Positions 45,127 through 52,226 of a stretch of DNA of 64,000 nucleotides are shown in pieces (the stretch's first letter is position 1; each line of letters opens with the position of its first letter). The notes under the pieces are model-generated. The model ran no database searches and was not told the DNA's origin. It saw only the letters and a program-made list of their open reading frames with translations. The DNA lies in NCBI GenBank assembly GCA_035574275.1, contig DATLYY010000042.1:1-64000 (forward strand). The letters run 5' to 3'. Both the position numbers and the translations under genes were made by a program. This stretch comes from Verrucomicrobiia bacterium. Its GTDB lineage: Bacteria > Zixibacteria > MSB-5A5 > DSPP01.

Positions 45127-45912
45127 ATGCCTGACTTGCAAAAATTGGATGAAGCCCTGAATCAGCATATTCACCCGGAAACTTTTCCTTTGGCCATCAA
45201 GATGGCCAAAAGAGGGGAGGCGTTGCCGGAGAAAATCAAGCGGCCAGTAAAAGATTTAGGTGTAGAGGTGGCCACCTGCCAGGGATTTTCGCTGGCACGG
45301 CGCTACGGCTGGTCGCTCGCCATTTTTGGCGAGGATATTTCCTGTCCTTTGACCAAAGTGGCGTTCGGGTTCGAGAAAGAGGTAAAATACTTCACCGACG
45401 GGCTGGCTTGCGAGGGGATGTACACGGCTTCCAGCGAGGCCGGAAAGAAAACGGAGGCCGAAGTTCCCAAATTCGGCTATCACGAATACGAGTCCATCTG
45501 GGTGGCGCCGGTGGGGCGGGCCAATTTCACGCCCGACGTGATTTGCGTTTATGGCAATTCGGCCCAGGTGATGCGGCTTTTGACCGCGTCGCTCTTCAAA
45601 TCCGGCGGATACTTGGTCTCCCGTTCGGCCGGGCGGATTGACTGCGCGGATATCGTTATCGAGACGATGAAAACAGGCCGAGCGCATTACGTTCTACCCT
45701 GCTACGGGGATCGGATTTTCGGGTTGACCCAGGATTACGAGATGGCGTTTGCCTTTCCCTACAGTTTTTCAGACGCACTCATCGAAGGACTGGAAGGGAC
45801 GCACAAAGGAGGGGTGCGGTATCCAATACCGAGCTTTTTGCGGTTTCAGGCGCAGTATCCGGAGAAGTATCAAAAACTGGCGGAGTTTTGGAAAAAGGAG
45901 GGAGGGGAATGA
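45127..45912 (+). CDS. DUF169-family protein
   Basis: 261 residues, cytosolic, no signal peptide. DUF169 hallmarks: ETFPLAIKMAKRGEALPE near the N-terminus, ATCQGFSLARRYGWSLAI, ...VAPVGRANFTPDVICVYGNSAQVMRLL, and the GR.DCADIVIETMKTGRAHYVLPCYGDRIFG region with conserved Cys. No biochemical function is established for the family. ATGA overlap with the next gene (a UroD-family protein) suggests the two are produced together. Confidence 0.85.
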   Translation: MPDLQKLDEALNQHIHPETFPLAIKMAKRGEALPEKIKRPVKDLGVEVATCQGFSLARRYGWSLAIFGEDISCPLTKVAFGFEKEVKYFTDGLACEGMYTASSEAGKKTEAEVPKFGYHEYESIWVAPVGRANFTPDVICVYGNSAQVMRLLTASLFKSGGYLVSRSAGRIDCADIVIETMKTGRAHYVLPCYGDRIFGLTQDYEMAFAFPYSFSDALIEGLEGTHKGGVRYPIPSFLRFQAQYPEKYQKLAEFWKKEGGE

Positions 45913-47027
45913 CGGCAAAAGATAGAATAGACGCGCTTTTGTCCGGCCGGCAGCCGGACCGGACGCCCGTGGCCGCCTGGCGGCATTTTTATCATCTGGA
46001 ATTTTCACCCGAACTGTTCGTTTCCGCCACGGTCGGCTTCCAGCGGAAATTTTCCTGGGATTTCGTCAAAATAAACCCGCGCGCCTCCTATCATGTGGAG
46101 GGCTGGGGCGCGCAGTACGTTCCGCCCAAAAATCCTTTGGACAAGCCGCAGCGCCTTTCTTTTCCCGTGGGTCTGCCGGCCGACTGGGAGAAAATCGAGG
46201 AGCTGCCGCTCGGCTCCGGAGTTCTGGCGGCGGAACTTTTGACCGTTTCCAAAATCGCTAAAAAGCTGGGGAAATCGGTTTACAAGTTTATGACCGTCTT
46301 TTCCCCACTTTCCATCGCCGGGGATTTGGTCGGCACGGAGGCGCAGCTCGTGCGGGATATGCAGGAATCGCCGCTTTTGGTGCAGGAGGCGCTGGAGGAA
46401 ATCACCAAGACGTTTGTGCGCTTCTCCGTCGATTGTCTGAACGCCGGGGCGGACGGGATATTTTTTGCCACCACGGAGTGGGCCTCCAAAAACGTTTTGA
46501 CCGAGGAGGATTACCGCAAATTCGGCCGGCCGTTTGATTTGGAAGTGATTGAGGCCGTCCGCGGAGTCGGCGGCAAACTGATTTTGCACGTCTGCGAGCC
46601 GAACAACATGCTTTCGCAGTTCACCGACTATCCGGTGGATATGATCAACTGGGCGGCCTCCGACCGTTCCAATATCACCCTATCGGAAGGGTACAACCTG
46701 TTCAAAAAGCCGGTCATCGGCGGCATCGACCATACTTCTTCCCTTTTGCTCGGGCGCAAAGAAGCGCTTGTGAGTGCCATGCGGCCGACTTTGGCGCTGC
46801 TGAAAAATCTACCCGCCGTTTTGGGGGCGGAGTGCGCTCTTCCGCCGGCCGTGCCGGAGGAGAATTTGATGGCCTTGCGGCAGCTGGTGGAAAAGTCCGG
46901 CGGCTCCAGAAAAACGACGGTGAAAATCCGGCCCGTACGTAAGGCCAAAAAAGCGGCGAAAGGGAAGAGAAAAGTTTCTAAAACCAAAGGGAAGAAGAGG
47001 CGGGAAAAGCGGGGAAAGAAAAAGTAG
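45909..47027 (+). CDS. Uroporphyrinogen-decarboxylase-superfamily protein with long basic tail
   Basis: 372 residues. Residues ~1-330 match UroD/methylcobamide:CoM methyltransferase-like barrels: RIDALLSGRQPDRTPVAAW at the start, TVFSPLSIAGDLVGTEAQL, DCLNAGADGIFFATTEWASKNVLTEEDYRKF, LHVCEPNNML, VIGGIDHTSSLLLGRKE and GAECALPPAVPEENL. No heme genes are nearby, and the N-terminal Arg pair of true HemE is not obvious, so it is more likely a corrinoid- or methyl-transfer relative. The last ~40 residues are almost only Lys, Arg, Ala, Gly (AKGKRKVSKTKGKKRREKR), which is not part of the family. Confidence 0.8.
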   Translation: MTAKDRIDALLSGRQPDRTPVAAWRHFYHLEFSPELFVSATVGFQRKFSWDFVKINPRASYHVEGWGAQYVPPKNPLDKPQRLSFPVGLPADWEKIEELPLGSGVLAAELLTVSKIAKKLGKSVYKFMTVFSPLSIAGDLVGTEAQLVRDMQESPLLVQEALEEITKTFVRFSVDCLNAGADGIFFATTEWASKNVLTEEDYRKFGRPFDLEVIEAVRGVGGKLILHVCEPNNMLSQFTDYPVDMINWAASDRSNITLSEGYNLFKKPVIGGIDHTSSLLLGRKEALVSAMRPTLALLKNLPAVLGAECALPPAVPEENLMALRQLVEKSGGSRKTTVKIRPVRKAKKAAKGKRKVSKTKGKKRREKRGKKK

Positions 47028-47034
47028 AAAGCGA

Positions 47035-47490
47035 ATGAATAAAAATGTAATGGCAAATGCAGTGGAAGAAATACAGGGCAAAGCCAAGGTGCTTCCGAAG
47101 GAAAAGTTGTTGGAAGAAACGGTCGCCGTTTTGAAAAACAGGTTTCCCAAGTACACCTGGGTCGGTATCTATCTGATGGATGGAGCGGACGAACTGGTTC
47201 TGGGGCCTTTTCTTGGGAAAACCTCCCCACACACCCGGATCAAAATCGATTCCGGAATTTGCGGGGCGGCGGCCCGCGAGAAAGATACGGTCATTGTTCC
47301 CGACGTTAGCGCCGACCCGCGTTATCTGGCCTGTTCAATAGGGACCAAATCGGAAATTGTCGTCCCCATTATGCGCGACGGGAAAGTTTTTGGTGAAATC
47401 GACATCGATTCCGATTTGCCGGACGCCTTTGATGCCGAAGATAAAAAGCTTCTGGAGAAAATAGCCGCAATATTGGGGGAGAAGTTTTAG
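47035..47490 (+). CDS. GAF-domain protein, free-methionine-R-sulfoxide-reductase-like
   Basis: 151 residues, single GAF domain. YTWVGIYLMDGADELVLGPFLGK, GICGAAAREKDTVIVPDVSADPRYLAC and SEIVVPIMRDGKVFGEIDIDSD line up with fRMsr (MsrC). Of the three Cys in E. coli fRMsr, the second (GICG) and third (YLAC, catalytic) are here, but the first (GKxACxR) is replaced by GKTSPHTR. Reductase activity with a two-Cys cycle is possible; a sensor role is the alternative. It follows the UroD-family gene by seven bases. Confidence 0.78.
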   Translation: MNKNVMANAVEEIQGKAKVLPKEKLLEETVAVLKNRFPKYTWVGIYLMDGADELVLGPFLGKTSPHTRIKIDSGICGAAAREKDTVIVPDVSADPRYLACSIGTKSEIVVPIMRDGKVFGEIDIDSDLPDAFDAEDKKLLEKIAAILGEKF

Positions 47491-47497
47491 CGGCCGG

Positions 47498-48340
47498 TTA
47501 TTTTATAGTGACCCGCCAATTCAAGTTGAAGTAGTAAAAGTCCAGAATTTCAAAGTATCTTGCCGCGCCCGGGGCAAAGCTGCGCACCAAGTCGGGTATC
47601 GTGGTTCCCGCGCCGAAACGAAGCTCCCGCAGGGGGGAAATTCCGTCTGCATTGCGGCGGGTGCTGTAGCCGATTCCCAGCGAAACCGGCTGGCGTTCCC
47701 CCCATTTCAACTCGGGGCGATAGGTGCCCCAAAAAATGAAATTATCGAATTGCCGGGCCGTCTGGGAGAAGAGATGATTTTGAGAATCGAAGGGGTTGGA
47801 TTTGGCGCTGGTTTTGATGTCCCAGTCTGCGGGGCGGCTTAGCTTCAAAAGCCCCAAACCGATGCCGGCGTAGTTGGCCAACAAGTCCTCTACGCCAAAA
47901 CCCTGCGTGGTGTTGAAAGCATCCATAGGCACTTCCACGAAGGTCATCAGAATGGCGCTTTCCAACGCGCCGTAGAGGCGGGCTTTTTTTGGAGAGAAGC
48001 CGGCCCAGCGGTAGGCGCGATAGGCCTCCTTGGTCAGCGTGTAGGCCACCGTCAGGTGACTAACTTCGTCATTCTGGGCCAGATAGTCGCCAGACCAGTC
48101 GCTTTTAAAATGAAATTTTCCGGTGGACCCGCCCCAGCTTTTCTGGGTCTGGTCATATGCCACGGCCAACCCGACAACGTGCCCTCCCCCCAAAATCAAC
48201 ATACGGGACGTTTTCGGTTTGTAGAGGGGATAATGAGTCGTCAGTGTCGGGCCATTGGCCAGCGTATCCGGCGGGGCTGAGGTTTCGGCAAAAAGGGGAG
48301 CGAAGGAGAGGCCGAGAAGAACCGGCAAAAGTGACTTCAA
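47498..48340 (-). CDS. DUF2279/YfiM-like periplasmic protein
   Basis: 280 residues. Signal peptide at 1-18. Middle region NDEVSHLTVAYTLTKEAYRAYRWAGFSPKKARLYGALESAILMTFVEVPMDAF and GVEDLLANYAGIGLGLL resemble DUF2279 proteins, predicted envelope proteins of unknown role. It ends in a aromatic/Trp-rich segment (ILDFYYFNLNWRVTIK) that may form a beta-barrel edge. Its start overlaps the stop of the MalK-type ATPase gene (ATGA), so they form a pair. Confidence 0.6.
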   Translation of the reverse strand: MKSLLPVLLGLSFAPLFAETSAPPDTLANGPTLTTHYPLYKPKTSRMLILGGGHVVGLAVAYDQTQKSWGGSTGKFHFKSDWSGDYLAQNDEVSHLTVAYTLTKEAYRAYRWAGFSPKKARLYGALESAILMTFVEVPMDAFNTTQGFGVEDLLANYAGIGLGLLKLSRPADWDIKTSAKSNPFDSQNHLFSQTARQFDNFIFWGTYRPELKWGERQPVSLGIGYSTRRNADGISPLRELRFGAGTTIPDLVRSFAPGAARYFEILDFYYFNLNWRVTIK

Positions 48341-49410
48341 ATCCGTTTCCCCGTTTGCGAGTCGAAAAAGTATAAATCGTCGGGGTTCAGGAAAACGGCA
48401 CCGGGGATTTGGCCGGCTTTTTCCACGGTGCGGACGGAGAGCTTCTGGCCGTCGGGAGTTTCCAGATAATAGAAAAATTCGTGGCCGAAGTTCTCACCGG
48501 CCAGAAATTTTGCCGGCAGTTTCAAGGTGTTATTGGCCGAAGGGGACGAGAGTTTCCCCTTTTCCGGACGGAAGCCCATAACAGGTTTGGCGGATTGCGC
48601 CGCTTTTGTAAGAAGGAGGGACGGCAGCGGGAAGGTCCATCCCTGGAAATTCAGCGCGCCGTTGGAGATCCCTAAACTGGTCAGCGCATTCATTCCGGGA
48701 TGGCCGAAGAATTGGGCCACGAAAAGGGAGCGAGGGTCGTTGTAAATTTGCTCCGGTGTGCCGATTTGCAAAAGCTCCCCCGATTTCATCACGCCGATTT
48801 TGTCCCCCAGGCTCATCGCCTCGGTCTGGTCGTGGGTCACGTAAACCGTGGCGGCGGAAAGTTCCTTTTTAAGCCCCAACAACTCCTGCCGCACCCGCTG
48901 GCGCAGGGCGGCGTCCAAATTCGAGAGCGGTTCATCCAAAAGCAGAACTTTCGGTTCCCGCACCAAAGCCCGTCCCAAAGCCACGCGTTGGCGCTCGCCG
49001 CCGGAAAGCGCTTTGGGTTTGCGTTCCAAAAGGCCGGAGAGTCCCAGAAACTGGGAGGTTTTTTTCACTTTCGAGTCGATTTCACTTTTTGGCGTTTTTT
49101 TCAACTTCAAACCGAAGGCGATGTTTTCGAAAACGGTCATATGGGGGTAGAGGGCGTAGTTCTGAAAGACCATCGCCACTTCGCGTTCTTTGGGAGGAAG
49201 GTTATTCACCTTTTTTTCGGCGATAAAAATATCCCCTTCGGCCGGTTCGGCCAAACCGGAGACCAGCCGTAGAGTAGTGGATTTTCCGCAGCCGGAAGGC
49301 CCCACCAGAACGAGAAAGGTTTTTTCTGAAACTTCAAACGAGATTTTTTTAGGAACCTCCACCCCGTTTTCAAAGCGATAGCTCACGTCTTTCAGCACAA
49401 GGGAAGGCAT
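48337..49410 (-). CDS. MalK/UgpC-type ABC transporter ATP-binding protein (orphan)
   Basis: 357 residues. N-terminal ATPase: Walker A GPSGCGKSTT, FQNYALYPHMTVFENIAFGL, signature LSGGERQRVALGRAL, Walker B VLLLDEPLSNLD and the switch THDQTEAM. The C-terminal ~120 residues form an OB/TOBE regulatory part (PVMGFRPEKGKLS). Such ATPases power uptake of sugars, glycerol-3-phosphate or other compounds, but no permease or binding protein is present here, so it may energise systems encoded elsewhere. ATG 49410 begins MPSLVLKDVSY; a further 12 residues upstream are non-homologous. Confidence 0.9.
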   Translation of the reverse strand: MPSLVLKDVSYRFENGVEVPKKISFEVSEKTFLVLVGPSGCGKSTTLRLVSGLAEPAEGDIFIAEKKVNNLPPKEREVAMVFQNYALYPHMTVFENIAFGLKLKKTPKSEIDSKVKKTSQFLGLSGLLERKPKALSGGERQRVALGRALVREPKVLLLDEPLSNLDAALRQRVRQELLGLKKELSAATVYVTHDQTEAMSLGDKIGVMKSGELLQIGTPEQIYNDPRSLFVAQFFGHPGMNALTSLGISNGALNFQGWTFPLPSLLLTKAAQSAKPVMGFRPEKGKLSSPSANNTLKLPAKFLAGENFGHEFFYYLETPDGQKLSVRTVEKAGQIPGAVFLNPDDLYFFDSQTGKRI

Positions 49411-49450
49411 CGGGGGAGAAAATAGGAAATTGGAGGAAATTGTCAAAGAA

Positions 49451-49470
49451 TGCCGATAAAGTTGTCGGCA
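49451..49470. promoter_or_regulatory. Inverted repeat between the MalK-type ATPase and rrf2 genes
   Basis: TGCCGATAAAGTTGTCGGCA: TGCCGA and TCGGCA arms, eight bases apart. It resembles the element at 49575-49595 (both contain TGCCGA, TAAAG and TCGG) and could bind the same regulator. Confidence 0.4.
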
Positions 49471-49540
49471 ATTTTATCCAGGATTTTTTAGAACGACGTA
49501 TCCTACGGATTGACAAGAGCTTATGGGGATTAAAATTCCA

Positions 49541-49570
49541 TTGACAAGTTGGCTCTAAAGTTCGTATAAT
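49541..49570 (+). promoter_or_regulatory. Strong sigma-70-type promoter of the rrf2 operon
   Basis: TTGACA at 49541-49546 and a perfect TATAAT at 49565-49570, 18-base spacer. Transcription should begin near 49577, inside the inverted repeat 49577-49593. Confidence 0.85.
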
Positions 49571-49574
49571 TAAA

Positions 49575-49595
49575 TGCCGACCTGTAAAGTCGGGA
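49575..49595 (+). promoter_or_regulatory. Candidate Rrf2 operator at the transcription start
   Basis: CCGAC-N7-GTCGG at 49577-49593, covering the predicted start site and the leader before ATG 49600. Rrf2-family regulators commonly repress their own operon; binding here is inference. Confidence 0.45.
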
Positions 49596-49599
49596 TTAT

Positions 49600-50040
49600 A
49601 TGTTTACGCTTAGCAAAAAGACGGATTATGGCCTGATGGCCATCGAGTATCTGCGCGCAGCCGGCAAGGAGCGGCGGGTTTCGGCGCGGGAAATTTCCGA
49701 GCGCTACGACATTCCGACCGAGCTTTTGGCCAAAATTCTGCAGCGTCTGGCGCGTCATGGGATGGTGGAAGCGGTCCCCGGCCCATCCGGCGGGTACCAT
49801 TTGGCGAAAGATGTACGGGAGATCCGGTTGACCGATGTCATCGGCGCGGTCGGCGACGAAGTGGCCTTGATATCCTGCTTGAAGCATGACCATTCGGCCT
49901 GCGAGCAGATCGGCTGCTGCACGGTGCGCAGCCCCCTTGTGCGGGTGCAGGAAAAGCTTTTGGATTATTTGGGACGAATCACGCTGGAGGAACTGTACCA
50001 AACGGAGACGGTTTTTCCGGTAGGCGGACTTAAGGTATAA
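49600..50040 (+). CDS. Rrf2-family transcriptional regulator (Fe-S sensing, IscR/SUF-regulator type)
   Basis: 146 residues. Winged helix with LSKKTDYGLMAIEYLRAAGKERRVSAREISERYDIPTELLAKILQRLARHG and SVPGPSGGYHLAK-like VEAVPGPSGGYHLAK. The three cluster Cys are in CLKHDHSACEQIGCC (C-x8-C-x4-C-C), the spacing used by IscR-like proteins to hold a [2Fe-2S] cluster. It probably senses Fe-S status and controls the genes that follow. Located 12 bases before the HesB/IscA gene. Confidence 0.9.
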   Translation: MFTLSKKTDYGLMAIEYLRAAGKERRVSAREISERYDIPTELLAKILQRLARHGMVEAVPGPSGGYHLAKDVREIRLTDVIGAVGDEVALISCLKHDHSACEQIGCCTVRSPLVRVQEKLLDYLGRITLEELYQTETVFPVGGLKV

Positions 50041-50051
50041 GGAGCAAAAAA

Positions 50052-50414
50052 ATGGCGGAGATGGTTCAGAATACCGGCGTGGAGCCGGAAGGTAAAATTT
50101 TAGTCACGGAAACGGCGGTACGCGAAATCAAAAAAATTCTTTCGCAGCAGGCCCCGGGCACATTTTTGCGCGTTGGCGTCAAGGGGGGCGGTTGTTCCGG
50201 GCTTTCCTATCTGATGAATCTGGACACGCAGACGGGAGAGCTGGACCGGTCGTTTATGTTCGGCGATGTCAAGGTGGTTGTGGACGCCAAGGCGCTCGTG
50301 TACCTGAACGGGCTGACCTTGGATTACACGGGCGATTTGCTAAACGGCGCCTTCCGTTTCAACAACCCGCAGGCCAAACGGAGTTGCGGCTGCGGCAGTT
50401 CATTTTCTGTCTAA
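50052..50414 (+). CDS. HesB/IscA-family iron-sulfur carrier (SufA/ErpA-like)
   Basis: 120 residues. A-type carrier with the three conserved Cys in GGGCSGLSYLM and CGCGSSF. N-terminal ILVTETAVREIKKILS and central VVVDAKALVYLNGLTLDYTGDLLNGAFRFNNPQA are canonical. It should accept Fe-S clusters from a scaffold and hand them to apo-proteins, complex I being a large nearby client. Which subtype (IscA, SufA, ErpA) cannot be told. Confidence 0.92.
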   Translation: MAEMVQNTGVEPEGKILVTETAVREIKKILSQQAPGTFLRVGVKGGGCSGLSYLMNLDTQTGELDRSFMFGDVKVVVDAKALVYLNGLTLDYTGDLLNGAFRFNNPQAKRSCGCGSSFSV

Positions 50415-50416
50415 AA

Positions 50417-50662
50417 ATGGAAGTCATCGATTTTGCTGATTTGGCCTCCGGCGGGGTGGTGCAGGAAGAGTCGTTTGTCAAAACACTTTCCGGACTGGCG
50501 TGGGACAAATATCAAGGCAAGGATGTCCTCATCCGGGGCTGTGCCTCGTTTCCCGTGCCGACTTGGGCTTATATGATGCTTGCAGCCCGGCTGGCGGGGG
50601 TGGCGAAAACCATTGCCTACGGCGAGGAGAAAAACCCGCTTCCCATTTATCAGAAGTCGTGA
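50417..50662 (+). CDS. Compact DUF2480-family protein
   Basis: 81 residues. LSGLAWDKYQGKDVLIRGCASFPVPTWAYMMLAARLAGVAKTIAYG matches the conserved half of DUF2480 proteins, where YQGK...PTWAYMLL is diagnostic. Typical members are about 160-170 residues, so this is a short version. DUF2480 has no known activity; its place between HesB/IscA and ferredoxin suggests an Fe-S-related job. It starts two bases after the HesB stop. Confidence 0.75.
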   Translation: MEVIDFADLASGGVVQEESFVKTLSGLAWDKYQGKDVLIRGCASFPVPTWAYMMLAARLAGVAKTIAYGEEKNPLPIYQKS

Positions 50663-50741
50663 GTGGAAGGTTTTGCGCCTTTCACAGTTGCCTGCCCGTT
50701 CGTAATCGCTTTAATTCCTCCTTCCATTCCTGAAGAGAATA

Positions 50742-51086
50742 ATGCCCAAGGTTCACTTCAAAAATCTGGATAAGACTGTTGAGGCCTTGGAAGGGCAGTC
50801 GATTTTGGACGCTGCCTTGGACAACGACATCCAACTCACTCATGACTGTGGCGGGAACTGCACCTGCTCCACCTGCCATGTGGTTATCCTCGAAGGAATG
50901 GAGCATCTTTCCCCCAAAGACGAAGCGGAGCAGGATCAATTGGAAATGGCGGAAGGGCTGACGCCGACTTCCCGTCTCGGCTGTCAGTCGCGGGTTTTTG
51001 GCGACGTCACCTTGATTGTTCCCAATGGTACTTCGCCGGGGCCTACATCCGACCCCGTTTTCAAAATTGGGTCACCAACGGGATAG
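50742..51086 (+). CDS. Adrenodoxin-type [2Fe-2S] ferredoxin
   Basis: 114 residues. Cluster ligands are in DCGGNCTCSTCHV and RLGCQS (C-x5-C-x2-C...C), the pattern of ISC/adrenodoxin ferredoxins. LSPKDEAEQDQLEMAEGLTPTSRLGCQ matches the usual interaction loop. It supplies electrons for Fe-S assembly or other redox enzymes; the adjacent reductase gene is the natural partner. Preceded by 79 bases with no gene. Confidence 0.92.
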   Translation: MPKVHFKNLDKTVEALEGQSILDAALDNDIQLTHDCGGNCTCSTCHVVILEGMEHLSPKDEAEQDQLEMAEGLTPTSRLGCQSRVFGDVTLIVPNGTSPGPTSDPVFKIGSPTG

Positions 51087-51107
51087 CTTTATATTATTTT
51101 GTAAAAT

Positions 51108-52142
51108 ATGAGCGCAGGTGAAAAAATTTACGACGTGACGGTAATCGGTGCGGGGCCGGTGGGCCTCTTCGCCGCCTATTATGCCGGATTGCGGGATCTT
51201 TCGGTAAAAATCGTCGATTCGCTGCCGTACATCGGCGGGCAAGTGAACACCCTCTATCCCAAAAAGCCGGTTTATGACGTGGCGGGCTGTCCGGCCATTG
51301 TGGGCGAAGATTTGGTCAAAAATTTGGTCGAGCAGGTTCAGCAGTACAAGCCGGCGATTGTTCTGGGGGAGCGGATTACCGAGCTGTATCGTCAAGGGGA
51401 CGGCAGTTATTTGCTCAAAGGCGACCACGGCAGCGAACATCGTACGAAAACAGTGATTATCACCGCCGGCATCGGAGTTTTTGCCCCCCGCAAGCTGGAA
51501 AAACCGGAGGTGGAGGCCTGGCTGGGGAAGGGGTTTTACTACGGGGTGATGGACCCGGAGGAATTCCGCGACAAAAAAGTGCTACTCATAGGCGGCGGCG
51601 ACACGGCGCTCGACTGGGCTTTGGCGCTTCAGCGTATCGCCAAAAGCTTGGTACTCGTCCACCGTTCTGCCAAATTCACGGCGCACGAGGACAGCGTAAA
51701 GAAACTTCACAACTCCGGCATACCGGTTTTCACCACCACGGAAGTGGAGGCGGTCAGCGGAAATTCCAAAATCGAGCGGGCCTCAATTCTGAACAAGCTG
51801 ACGCAGGAGAAAAAGGAATTTGAAGTGGATGCGGTGGTTTGCTGCATCGGCTACGCCGCCAATCTGGGGCCTTTGCGCAACTGGGGGCTGGAATTTGGCG
51901 CAGGGCATACCATCAAGGTCAACGCCCATATGGAAACTAATCTTCCGGGTGTTTACGCTGCGGGAGATATTGCCGGCTTTGAAGGGAAGCTTAAGCTCAT
52001 CGCCACCGGCTTTGGCGAGGCCGCCATCGCCGCCAACTACGCCGCCCACCAAATCAACCCCTCCGCCAAGGTTTTTCCGGGTTATTCCACGAATTTTGTG
52101 GAAGAGAAAAAAGAGAAGCAGGCCCATCCCGCTTCGAAATAG
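51108..52142 (+). CDS. Ferredoxin--NADP+ reductase (thioredoxin-reductase-like, YumC type)
   Basis: 344 residues. FAD-binding VTVIGAGPVGLFAAYYAGLRDLSVKIVDSLPYIGGQ, NADPH-binding KVLLIGGGDTALDWALAL with HRSAKFTAHE, and second FAD motif NLPGVYAAGDIAGFEGKLKLIATGFGEAAIAANYA. There is no CxxC disulfide, so it is not a thioredoxin reductase. It reduces ferredoxin with NADPH; gene order supports the ferredoxin 21 bases upstream as its partner. Confidence 0.94.
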   Translation: MSAGEKIYDVTVIGAGPVGLFAAYYAGLRDLSVKIVDSLPYIGGQVNTLYPKKPVYDVAGCPAIVGEDLVKNLVEQVQQYKPAIVLGERITELYRQGDGSYLLKGDHGSEHRTKTVIITAGIGVFAPRKLEKPEVEAWLGKGFYYGVMDPEEFRDKKVLLIGGGDTALDWALALQRIAKSLVLVHRSAKFTAHEDSVKKLHNSGIPVFTTTEVEAVSGNSKIERASILNKLTQEKKEFEVDAVVCCIGYAANLGPLRNWGLEFGAGHTIKVNAHMETNLPGVYAAGDIAGFEGKLKLIATGFGEAAIAANYAAHQINPSAKVFPGYSTNFVEEKKEKQAHPASK

Positions 52143-52180
52143 TTTTCCTCCCTAAATAGTTAGTTAGTCGTTTTCCCGGC

Positions 52181-52209
52181 TTGACGGGGTCGAGGGGAAA
52201 GCTTATTTA
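52181..52209 (+). promoter_or_regulatory. Candidate promoter of selD
   Basis: TTGACG at 52181-52186 and TATTTA at 52204-52209 with a 17-base spacer. The leader would be about 10 bases and contain GAGGAG. Confidence 0.55.
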
Positions 52210-52226
52210 AACATCGAGGAGATGGA

